DNA of 5,328 bases, from positions 1 to 5,328 of the forward strand of contig CAISDR010000522.1 in assembly GCA_903884125.1 (NCBI GenBank), read 5' to 3'. Source of the stretch: an uncultured bacterium (lineage in GTDB: Bacteria > Pseudomonadota > Alphaproteobacteria > CAISDR01). Made by a program: the position numbers and the translations under genes. Under the pieces are notes generated by a model. It saw nothing but the letters and a program-made list of their open reading frames with translations. It searched no databases and was not told the origin of the DNA. Below are positions 1 through 5,328 of this stretch, in pieces (position 1 is the stretch's first letter; each line of letters starts with the position of its first letter).

Positions 1-168
1 CATCAACCCTGGTCCGAAACGCATATGCGGCAATTCCTAAAATCTTCAGGCATTGTTAGGTCGCACCCACTATACCCTTTCGAATCGATTAAACTTCTAA
101 CACGCTTTGGCAAATCCCGCTTATATCTCCGGTTTGATTCTGGTTTCAAAATCAAGGAATGACATGCA
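1..168. other. AT-richer leader upstream of the sugar dehydratase gene, possibly the tail of an upstream gene
   Basis: About 43% G+C by count, clearly lower than the genes that follow. Reading frame 1 is open from the left edge to a TGA at 160-162 (53 codons). That would end 6 nt before the next ATG, a spacing that fits an operon. However, its codons (several CTA, plus TTA, AGG and TCT, with about 43% G+C in third positions) are unlike the neighbouring genes, and I recognise no protein family. A second frame (from base 3) stays open to a TAG at 57-59. A perfect 10-bp palindrome CGCATATGCG lies at 20-29 and AATCGATT at 83-90. I looked for sigma-70 promoter pairs: TTGGCA (107-112) and TATATC (122-127) are only 9 nt apart, and no other pair has acceptable spacing. 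Promoter, operator or coding tail are all possible. Confidence 0.4.
154..159 (+). promoter_or_regulatory. Shine-Dalgarno site for the sugar dehydratase gene
   Basis: AAGGAA ends 9 nt before the ATG at 169 and supports that start. Two nearer ATGs (159 and 164) are out of frame with the gene. Confidence 0.7.
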
Positions 169-1344
169 ATGACCTATGAACTGGCTGCCTCGACCTGGGG
201 TCCCGAAGAAGTTGCTGCCGCCAAGGCGGTTCTGGATTCCGGCTGGACCACCATGGGGCCAAAGGTAAAGGAATTTGAAGCCGCCTGTGCCAGCTATTTT
301 GGTGTCAAACATGCGGTCATGGTCAATTCCGGATCATCGGCCAATCTGATCGCAGTTGGTGCGTTCTTTTTCAAAAAGGACCGTCCCCTGCAGCGCGGTG
401 ATGAAGTGATTGTGCCGGCCATTTCCTGGAGCACGACCTATCACCCGTTGCAGCAATACGGATTAAAGCTGCGCTTTGTCGATGTGGAATTGGATACGCT
501 GAATATCGACGTGTCCAAGCTGGAAGCCGCGCTGACACCGCGGACCCGTATGATTTGTGTGGTCTCGATCCTTGGTAATCCGGCCGCTCTTGATGTGGTG
601 CGCGCCTTTGCCGACAAGCATGGTCTTTATGTCTATGAAGACAACTGTGAATCCATGGATGCGGAACTGGTGGGAAAAAAATGCGGCTCGTTTGGCGATG
701 TGGCCACGATGAGCTTTTTCTTTTCCCATCATATCTCGACCATGGAAGGTGGCATGGTCCTGACCAATGATCTGGAGCTGGATCATCTGCTGCGCTGTCT
801 GCGCGCCCATGGGTGGACCCGCGACCTGCCACCGGACAGTCCGATTTACGCACGCGCGTCGGATGATTTTTTTGAAGCCTATCGCTTCATCATGCCGGGC
901 TATAATGTCCGGCCGCTGGAAATATCCGGTGCCATCGGACTAGAACAGTTAAAGAAACTTCCCGGTTTTACCGCTGAACGACGCAAGAATCTGGCGCATT
1001 TCCAGCGCCTGTTTGCCAAGGATCCGCGCTTTATCATCCAGCGCGAAAATGGCAAGTCATCGGCATTTTCATTCACGATCATTCTGCGCCCGGAAACCGG
1101 TGCGGACCGGCGCAAGGTTATGATGGCGATGAAGGAAAATGACATCCTCTACCGCATCATCACAGGCGGCAATTTCCTGCGCCATGATGCGATAAAATAT
1201 TATGACTATGATGTGGTGGGCGGTACCGCCAATGCTGATCTTGCCCATGACTGGGGCTTTTTTGTTGGCAACCATCCTTTTGACCTGACCAGCGAGATTG
1301 ACCGGCTTTATGCGGTACTGGACAAGGTTGTCCCATACCCATGA
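169..1344 (+). CDS. ColD-like PLP/PMP-dependent nucleotide-sugar 3-dehydratase (DegT/DnrJ/EryC1/StrS family)
   Basis: A 391-residue cytosolic fold-type I B6 enzyme. Seen: a GSSAN phosphate-binding turn at residues 55-59, W87 in an ISWST segment, D158 in the EDNCES motif (predicted to hold the pyridine nitrogen), S182, and SHHISTMEGG at 186-195. Sugar aminotransferases of this family carry the Schiff-base lysine six residues before the Glu of the EGG motif. Here that position is H187, exactly 29 residues after D158. This His-for-Lys swap marks the 3-dehydratases ColD (GDP-4-keto-6-deoxymannose) and E1/RfbH (CDP sugar). E1 is longer (about 437 residues) and binds a 2Fe-2S cluster; this protein has ColD length and its five cysteines (40, 130, 160, 172, 210) include no C-x-C, so ColD type is favoured. 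ColD uses PMP regenerated with glutamate and removes the 3-hydroxyl on the way to GDP-L-colitose. The next gene, which makes GDP-mannose, supports a GDP-linked substrate. The start is set by the AAGGAA site. The exact sugar is inferred. Confidence 0.85.
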   Translation: MTYELAASTWGPEEVAAAKAVLDSGWTTMGPKVKEFEAACASYFGVKHAVMVNSGSSANLIAVGAFFFKKDRPLQRGDEVIVPAISWSTTYHPLQQYGLKLRFVDVELDTLNIDVSKLEAALTPRTRMICVVSILGNPAALDVVRAFADKHGLYVYEDNCESMDAELVGKKCGSFGDVATMSFFFSHHISTMEGGMVLTNDLELDHLLRCLRAHGWTRDLPPDSPIYARASDDFFEAYRFIMPGYNVRPLEISGAIGLEQLKKLPGFTAERRKNLAHFQRLFAKDPRFIIQRENGKSSAFSFTIILRPETGADRRKVMMAMKENDILYRIITGGNFLRHDAIKYYDYDVVGGTANADLAHDWGFFVGNHPFDLTSEIDRLYAVLDKVVPYP

Positions 1345-1361
1345 TGCCTGAGGGCATCATG
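1340..1361 (+). promoter_or_regulatory. Stem-loop at the dehydratase/manC junction
   Basis: The arms CATGATGCC (1340-1348) and GGCATCATG (1353-1361) are perfect 9-bp inverted complements around the loop TGAG. The stem holds the dehydratase stop codon (1342-1344), the ATGs at 1341 and 1344, part of the GAGG ribosome site (1350-1353) and the ATG at 1359. No T-run follows, so it is not an intrinsic terminator. Inferred role: it may mask the manC start until the ribosome finishing the upstream gene opens it (translational coupling), or it may stabilise or process the transcript. The inverted repeat is certain; its function is not tested. Confidence 0.55.
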
Positions 1362-2813
1362 TCGTCTATGGTCATTCAGCCGGTAATTCTGTGTGGCGGG
1401 GCGGGGACGCGGCTGTTTCCCATCTCGCGCGCCCAATGGCCGAAACAATTTCTGGCCCTGACCACGGACAATTCGCTGCTGCAGGATGCAGCGTTGCGTG
1501 TGGCACCGTCAAATTCCACCGGCACGCTTGAATTTCTGGCACCGATCATTGTTGCCAATGCCGAGCACCGATTTGCGGTTGCCGATCACATGCAGCAGGC
1601 AGGTATCAGACCGGCGGGTTTGTTACTGGAACCAATGGGGCGAAACACGGCAGCAGCAGTGGCAGCCGCTGCAGCTTTCGCCGTGAAAATCCATTCCACT
1701 CCGGATATCGCATTGCTGGTGCTGCCATCGGATCACGTGATTACGGATGTGGCGGCATTTCATTGCGCCATTGAGATCACGGCCCGCGCCATTTCGGGCC
1801 AGCGGCTGCTGGCAACCTTTGGCATCACGCCGACAACGCCCGAGACGGGATATGGCTATATCGAACAGGGCGCATCGCTGTTTGGGCATGACCATGTTGC
1901 CCAGGTGAAAAGTTTTCGTGAAAAGCCCGATCGGACCACAGCCCAGGACTATCTGCGCAGCGGCCAGCATCTATGGAATAGCGGCATGTTTTTGTTCAGC
2001 GCTGAAACCCTGCTGGCGGAAATGGCCGAACACGCACCACGGATCGCCGAGGGGGCGAGGCTTGCGGTTGATCTTGGCCACCAGGATATGGATTTCCTGC
2101 GCCTTGACCCCGATGCCTTCCAGTCCATCCCTTCAATCTCGATTGATTACGCCGTTATGGAACATACCCGTCATGCGGTGGTGACCCCGTGCGACATCGG
2201 GTGGAGCGATGTGGGTTCGTTCAAGGCGGTCTGGGATGTGTCGGCCAAAGATGCCAGTGGCAATGCCGCTCAGGGTGATGTCTGGCAGCGCGATTCCCGC
2301 AATAATCTTTTTCTGGCTGAAGGCAGCGCGATGATTGCCGCCATTGGCATTGATGACCTGACGGTGATCGCAACAGATGATGTTATCCTGGTCACACCGC
2401 GCGCACGCACTGAAGAAGTGAAAAATCTGGTCGATGATTTAAAATCCATGGGCAGGCCGGAAGCAATTACCCATCGCAAGGTGTTCAGGCCCTGGGGAAG
2501 TTATGAAAGCCTGTCCCAGGGGCCGGGCTATCAGGTCAAGCGTATTGTCATCCGACACGGCGCCAGCATCTCATTGCAGAAACATTTCAAGCGGTCTGAA
2601 CACTGGGTAATCGTTGAAGGCTGCGCGCTGGTCCATCTGGACGGGGTTGAGAAGATCCTGAACGCCAATGAATCCATTTACGTGCCTATGGGGTCGGTCC
2701 ACCGCCTGACCAATAATGGTGCTAATCCGCTTGTGCTGATCGAGGTTCAGTCTGGGTCCTATCTGGGCGAGGACGATATTGTGCGTCTGGGTGATGCCTA
2801 TAACCGTCAGTGA
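1359..2813 (+). CDS. manC: Mannose-1-phosphate guanylyltransferase / mannose-6-phosphate isomerase (bifunctional, type II)
   Basis: A 484-residue cytosolic enzyme of the AlgA/ManC/XanB type. It makes GDP-mannose from GTP and mannose-1-phosphate, and interconverts fructose-6-P and mannose-6-P. Seen: the N-terminal nucleotidyltransferase signature ILCGGAGTRLFPISR from residue 10, GRNTA at 94-98, PSDH at 123-126, FREKP at 186-190, and a C-terminal cupin domain with the type II isomerase motif QKHFKRSEHW at 407-416 (pattern QxHxxRxEHW). Length matches the bifunctional family (about 480). The frame also has ATGs at 1341 (ATGA overlap with the upstream stop, giving 490 residues), 1344 and 1368 (481 residues). 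I prefer 1359 because GAGG at 1350-1353 sits 5 nt before it, though 1368 also gives a typical N-terminus. It is co-directional with the dehydratase gene and almost certainly co-transcribed. A phosphomannomutase must be supplied from elsewhere. GRNTA is followed by an alanine-rich stretch. Confidence 0.93.
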   Translation: MSSMVIQPVILCGGAGTRLFPISRAQWPKQFLALTTDNSLLQDAALRVAPSNSTGTLEFLAPIIVANAEHRFAVADHMQQAGIRPAGLLLEPMGRNTAAAVAAAAAFAVKIHSTPDIALLVLPSDHVITDVAAFHCAIEITARAISGQRLLATFGITPTTPETGYGYIEQGASLFGHDHVAQVKSFREKPDRTTAQDYLRSGQHLWNSGMFLFSAETLLAEMAEHAPRIAEGARLAVDLGHQDMDFLRLDPDAFQSIPSISIDYAVMEHTRHAVVTPCDIGWSDVGSFKAVWDVSAKDASGNAAQGDVWQRDSRNNLFLAEGSAMIAAIGIDDLTVIATDDVILVTPRARTEEVKNLVDDLKSMGRPEAITHRKVFRPWGSYESLSQGPGYQVKRIVIRHGASISLQKHFKRSEHWVIVEGCALVHLDGVEKILNANESIYVPMGSVHRLTNNGANPLVLIEVQSGSYLGEDDIVRLGDAYNRQ

Positions 2814-2819
2814 TGCTGC
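2814..2819. other. Convergent gene junction of 6 nt
   Basis: The manC stop (TGA, 2811-2813) and the UDP-glucuronate decarboxylase stop (TAA on the minus strand, 2822-2820) face each other across TGCTGC. I found no GC-rich hairpin with a T-run on either side, so termination must be Rho-dependent, lie inside the opposing gene, or be inefficient with overlapping antisense 3' ends. Confidence 0.7.
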
Positions 2820-3794
2820 TTATGACCGGGCGCGCAGATGCTGGTCGAAATAGGCAATGGTCGCCCCAAGCCCGTCACGCAGGGCAACTTTTGGCTCCCA
2901 GCCCAGACGGTCTTTTGCTTGGGTGATATCGGGCCGACGCTGGGCCGGATCGTCAAGCACCGCAGGCTTGAAAACAATTCCGGCTTTTGATCCGGTCAGT
3001 TCAATGACCAGTTCCGCCAGCTCCAGCATGGAAAATTCGCCGGGATTGCCAATATTGATCGGACCTGACACATCTTCAGGCAGGTCCATGATGCGCAGAA
3101 ACGCCTCAATCAGATCGTCAACATAACAGAATGAACGGGTCTGTTTGCCGGTGCCATAAATCGTGATCGGCTGACCGGTCAATGCCTGTACGATGAAGTT
3201 GGATACGACGCGCCCGTCATCGGCCTGCATGCGCGGACCATAGGTGTTGAAGATGCGTGCGACTTTGATATCAAGCCCGTGCTGGCGCCGGTAATCAAAG
3301 AACAGGGTTTCTGCACAACGCTTGCCTTCATCATAACAGGCACGTGGTCCGATCGGATTGACATCGCCGTGATAATCTTCGGTCTGGGGGTGGACCAGTG
3401 GATTGCCATAAACCTCGCTGGTTGACGATTGAAATATCCGCGCCCGCAGACGCTTGGCCAGCCCCAGCATGTTGATCGCACCAATGACCGACGTCTTGGT
3501 GGTCTGCACCGGATCATGCTGATAATGAATCGGAGATGCCGGGCAGGCCAGATTATAGATCTCGTCCACCTCGATATAGAGCGGGAACGTGATGTCATGG
3601 CGCATGATCTCAAGCTGTCCGCCGGGTGCGTGATGCGCCAGATTATCACGCGTGCCGGTGAAAAAATTGTCCACGCATAAAACGGCGTCACCGCGTGCGA
3701 TCAGTCGGTCGATCAGGTGCGAGCCCAAAAACCCCGCACCCCCGGTGACCAATATGCGCTTGCGCCGAAGCCGGTCTAGTCGCTTGATCGCCAT
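2820..3794 (-). CDS. uxs: UDP-glucuronate decarboxylase (UDP-xylose synthase)
   Basis: A 324-residue extended short-chain dehydrogenase that converts UDP-glucuronate to UDP-xylose and CO2 through an NAD-bound 4-keto intermediate, in the cytosol. Seen: Rossmann motif GGAGFLG at residues 18-24, VDNFFTG with acidic D42 for NAD ribose, NLACPASPIHYQHDP at 81-95, STSEVYGNP at 124-132 with the UXS-type Glu127, and RACYDEGKR at 151-159 with catalytic Y154 and K158. Also seen are IFNTYGPRM at 181-189, DDGRVVSNF at 192-200, and QTRSFCYVDDL at 218-228. These run in the order and wording typical of UXS, and length fits the soluble bacterial enzymes. I start at 3794 because AAGGA lies 9 nt upstream. An in-frame ATG at 3812 would add six residues (MQGPAP) but has no ribosome site. 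It lies 27 nt after the epimerase stop, in the same minus-strand operon. UDP-glucose dehydrogenase, which makes its substrate, is not in view. Confidence 0.93.
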   Translation of the reverse strand: MAIKRLDRLRRKRILVTGGAGFLGSHLIDRLIARGDAVLCVDNFFTGTRDNLAHHAPGGQLEIMRHDITFPLYIEVDEIYNLACPASPIHYQHDPVQTTKTSVIGAINMLGLAKRLRARIFQSSTSEVYGNPLVHPQTEDYHGDVNPIGPRACYDEGKRCAETLFFDYRRQHGLDIKVARIFNTYGPRMQADDGRVVSNFIVQALTGQPITIYGTGKQTRSFCYVDDLIEAFLRIMDLPEDVSGPINIGNPGEFSMLELAELVIELTGSKAGIVFKPAVLDDPAQRRPDITQAKDRLGWEPKVALRDGLGATIAYFDQHLRARS

Positions 3795-3803
3795 GGGTGC
3801 TGG

Positions 3804-3808
3804 TCCTT
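3804..3808 (-). promoter_or_regulatory. Shine-Dalgarno site that decides the uxs start
   Basis: On the minus strand AAGGA is followed by 9 nt and then the ATG at 3794-3792. The alternative ATG at 3812-3810 is preceded only by AACCAACCAA, which has no ribosome-binding match, so the shorter protein is preferred. Confidence 0.7.
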
Positions 3809-3821
3809 GCATTTGGTTGGT

Positions 3822-4766
3822 TTAGACGTTGCCGAATGCGTTGTTCCGCAACATGCGATAGCCTTTGATTAGTTCGATGATGCCGTCATCCAGTGAATAG
3901 GCGGGCATGAAACCGGTTGCCTCGATCTTGGCATTAGACACGATGTAATCGCGCTTGTCGGGATCTTCACCCACCGGTGCTTCAAAGAACTGGAAATTGG
4001 GCACATGCTTCTGAATGGTGGCGCATAATTCGGCCTTGGACAGATTGGCATCCGACAGACCGACATTGAACACGTTGTTCTTCATGGCGTCGAAATTTTC
4101 AATGCCATGGATAAATGCCCGCGCCATATCGCGGATATGGATGTAATTGCGCTTGAAATGCGCTTCAAACAGAACAACTACGCGATCATTGACCGCGCGA
4201 TAAACAAAATCATTAACCAGCAGGTCAAGGCGCATGCGTGGTGAAAAACCAAACACAGTTGCCAGACGAAATGAAATCGAATTGCCGCGCGCACGTACCG
4301 CATCTTCGGCTTCGACCTTGGTGCGTCCGTAAAGCGATATGGGGCGCAATGGGCTTTCTTCGGTGCAGAAGGCACCCTTTTCGCCAATGCCGTAACCGGA
4401 ATTGGTGGTGGCGTATAAAACCCGCTGGTTCGGCGATGTAAGGCCCATCAGGGTTTCAACGGCCGTCCGATTGATGGTGACCGCACCCGTGCGGTCACGG
4501 TCGCATAAAGGCGCGCCGACAAGGGCTGCCAGCGGAATGATGATATCGGCCTTGGCCAGCAATGGTTTCAGGACGGATTCCTCACGCACGTCACCGCGCA
4601 CCACATTGAAATCAGGATTGGCCACCAGCGCATTGAGCGAGGTCTGGCCGAACATGAAATTGTCGACCACGGTTACCTTGTGTCCTTTGTCCAAAAGGGC
4701 CGGACACAGGATCGATCCGATGTAACCTGAACCGCCGGTCACCAGAATATTCATTTTGCCGCTCAT
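3822..4766 (-). CDS. NAD-dependent epimerase/dehydratase (extended SDR, nucleotide-sugar type)
   Basis: A 314-residue cytosolic Rossmann enzyme. Seen: GGSGYIG at residues 11-17, VVDN with D35 (suggesting NAD rather than NADP), RGDVRE at 57-62, LAALVGAPLCDRD at 79-91, ATTNSGYG at 119-126 as the catalytic Ser/Thr region, YGRTK at 146-150 with catalytic Y146 and K150, and YIHIRDMARAF at 208-218. This is the architecture of UDP-glucose 4-epimerase, NDP-sugar 4,6-dehydratases and related epimerases. I cannot name the substrate. Its ATG (4766) overlaps the stop of the Nudix gene as ATGA (4763-4766), and GAGG lies 5 nt upstream. An ATG four codons in (4754) has weaker support. It sits between a Nudix gene and uxs, so it could act on UDP-xylose or another activated sugar. 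The GDP-colitose synthase ColC is a GDP-fucose-synthase relative using NADPH; the NAD-type D35 and the motifs here argue against that identity but do not exclude it. Confidence 0.85.
   Translation of the reverse strand: MSGKMNILVTGGSGYIGSILCPALLDKGHKVTVVDNFMFGQTSLNALVANPDFNVVRGDVREESVLKPLLAKADIIIPLAALVGAPLCDRDRTGAVTINRTAVETLMGLTSPNQRVLYATTNSGYGIGEKGAFCTEESPLRPISLYGRTKVEAEDAVRARGNSISFRLATVFGFSPRMRLDLLVNDFVYRAVNDRVVVLFEAHFKRNYIHIRDMARAFIHGIENFDAMKNNVFNVGLSDANLSKAELCATIQKHVPNFQFFEAPVGEDPDKRDYIVSNAKIEATGFMPAYSLDDGIIELIKGYRMLRNNAFGNV
4477..4498. repeat. Perfect 10-bp inverted repeat inside the epimerase gene
   Basis: GTGACCGCAC (4477-4486) and GTGCGGTCAC (4489-4498) are exact inverted complements separated by CC. 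As RNA the innermost pairs would open to give a GC-rich 9-bp stem with a 4-nt loop. It encodes the segment around RTGAVT of the epimerase, so codon constraints may explain it. It could also be a protein-binding site or an RNA structure. No T-run is adjacent on either strand. Confidence 0.5.
4763..4766 (-). other. ATGA stop/start overlap, Nudix gene to epimerase
   Basis: The Nudix TGA (4765-4763) and the epimerase ATG (4766-4764) share bases on the minus strand. With the GAGG site at 4775-4772 inside the Nudix gene, this shows a shared transcript and likely translational coupling. Confidence 0.8.
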
Positions 4767-5328
4767 AATTGCCTCGTCTTCCTTGAACTTACTTGATGGG
4801 AATGCATGTGACCTGCTGCCCGCAGCAGACAGACCAGAGTCATCGCGTCTATAATCTGTATCGAAGCGGAAGGGTCGCTGACCATGGCCATGTCCAGTGC
4901 CTGATCCAGGCTGTACCAGCGAAACTGCGCCGGTCCTGCGTCATCTGATGGCGGGGGTGATTTTAGGCTGGTGCAATTGCGCGCCAGATAACCGTAGGAA
5001 TAGGCACCGATGGTTGCAGCCTCCGGTGCTGTGGCGCCAAGCGAGATCATATCATCGCGTGCACAGGTAAGGCCCGCTTCTTCGGCCAGTTCACGAAAGG
5101 CTGCATCAACCGGGCCTTCGTCTTCGTCCAGAAATCCTTTGACCACTTCCAGACCGGATCGGCCGATTGCATGGCGATAGACGTGTAACAGGCCAAACTG
5201 TCCGTCCTGCTCGGCCAGCACGGCAACGCCGCCACACAGGTCAGGTCGGATCTGGCGTGGAACAGCAACCATGTAATCGGGCACATGTCTGCCATTGCCA
5301 TCGCGTATCTCGTCAAAAAATATCGACC
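4763..5328 (-). CDS. Nudix hydrolase, ADP-ribose/ADP-sugar pyrophosphatase-like (5' end cut by window edge)
   Basis: A Mg2+-dependent hydrolase of nucleoside diphosphates linked to another group. The Nudix box GX5EX7REUXEEXGU is complete: numbering from an internal GTG at 5284, it starts at G50 (GFLDEDE), continues with R64-E65-L66 and E68-E69, and ends G71-L72. A proline (P87) lies 15 residues after the box, a position described as typical of ADP-ribose pyrophosphatases, so ADP-ribose or an ADP-sugar is the first guess; another NDP-sugar is possible given the neighbours. The frame stays open without a stop from 5284 to the right edge, and the extra residues (about SIFFDEIRDGNGRHVPDYM) look like a normal Nudix N-terminal strand. 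I therefore treat the gene as 5'-truncated by the window; the GTG at 5284 and the ATG at 5272 are fallback starts. The last 15 or so residues are a polar tail. It is the first visible gene of the minus-strand unit and overlaps the epimerase start by 4 nt. Confidence 0.85.
   Translation of the reverse strand, partial: SIFFDEIRDGNGRHVPDYMVAVPRQIRPDLCGGVAVLAEQDGQFGLLHVYRHAIGRSGLEVVKGFLDEDEGPVDAAFRELAEEAGLTCARDDMISLGATAPEAATIGAYSYGYLARNCTSLKSPPPSDDAGPAQFRWYSLDQALDMAMVSDPSASIQIIDAMTLVCLLRAAGHMHSHQVSSRKTRQL

Noticed and set aside
107..127. TTGGCA / TATATC as a sigma-70 promoter for the first gene
   Set aside because: The spacer is only 9 nt, far from the usual 16-18.
674..680. A7 run (and T7 at 864-870 region) as phase-variation or frameshift sites in the dehydratase gene
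   Set aside because: The frame is intact and the runs are short; no overlapping alternative product is evident.
371..853. 160-codon open frame on the minus strand opposite the dehydratase gene
   Set aside because: Its translation is rich in Arg, His, Ser and Pro with no domain, and it lies wholly within a gene with clear motifs; a codon-bias shadow.
169..1344. GDP-perosamine synthase or another lysine-dependent sugar aminotransferase
   Set aside because: The essential lysine position is His, so a normal transaminase cycle with internal aldimine is not expected.
1340..1370. Intrinsic terminator after the dehydratase gene
   Set aside because: The stem is followed by TCGTCTATGG without a T-run, and manC begins within it.
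1623..1970. 115-codon minus-strand open frame opposite manC
   Set aside because: Low-complexity Cys/Arg-rich translation opposite a conserved nucleotidyltransferase domain; a shadow.
3179..3691. 170-codon minus-strand open frame within uxs in another frame
   Set aside because: It overlaps the conserved UXS core motifs, and its Arg/Ser/Ile-rich translation has no recognisable family.
4402..4725. 107-codon plus-strand open frame opposite the epimerase gene
   Set aside because: No ribosome site or family resemblance; the minus-strand frame contains the SDR motifs.

Overview
This 5.3 kb window is a nucleotide-sugar biosynthesis block, of the kind found in O-antigen or capsule/exopolysaccharide loci of Gram-negative bacteria. 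Coding G+C is roughly 55-60% by eye. Start codons, Shine-Dalgarno sites and protein sequences look proteobacterial, most likely alphaproteobacterial. A marine Thalassospira- or Rhodospirillales-like source is only a guess. I see no RNA gene, mobile element or CRISPR array.

Layout: (1) 1-168 is an AT-richer leader (about 43% G+C) with no promoter I can defend. One frame runs open from the left edge to a stop at 160-162. (2) Two plus-strand genes follow. The first (169-1344) is a ColD-like, coenzyme-B6-dependent sugar 3-dehydratase in which a His occupies the usual PLP-lysine position. The second (to 2813) is a bifunctional mannose-1-phosphate guanylyltransferase / mannose-6-phosphate isomerase. 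Their junction is covered by a perfect 9-bp inverted repeat. (3) Three minus-strand genes converge on them, read from right to left: a Nudix hydrolase cut by the right edge, an extended-SDR NAD-dependent epimerase/dehydratase, and UDP-glucuronate decarboxylase (UDP-xylose synthase). The two convergent units end only 6 nt apart.

How they may work together: ManC makes GDP-mannose. A GDP-mannose 4,6-dehydratase, not in this window, would convert it to GDP-4-keto-6-deoxymannose, which the ColD-like enzyme would 3-deoxygenate towards a GDP-3,6-dideoxyhexose such as colitose. On the other strand, UXS makes UDP-xylose from UDP-glucuronate, and the second SDR probably remodels another activated sugar. 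The Nudix protein is translationally coupled to that SDR and shows an ADP-ribose/ADP-sugar type signature, so it may be housekeeping or may trim nucleotide sugars. The inferred product is a surface glycan with a 3,6-dideoxyhexose and xylose (or a derivative). No glycosyltransferase, polymerase or exporter is in view.

Nothing here is a clearly undescribed system. The points most worth checking are the His-for-Lys dehydratase with its missing partner genes, and the stem-loop over the dehydratase/manC junction.
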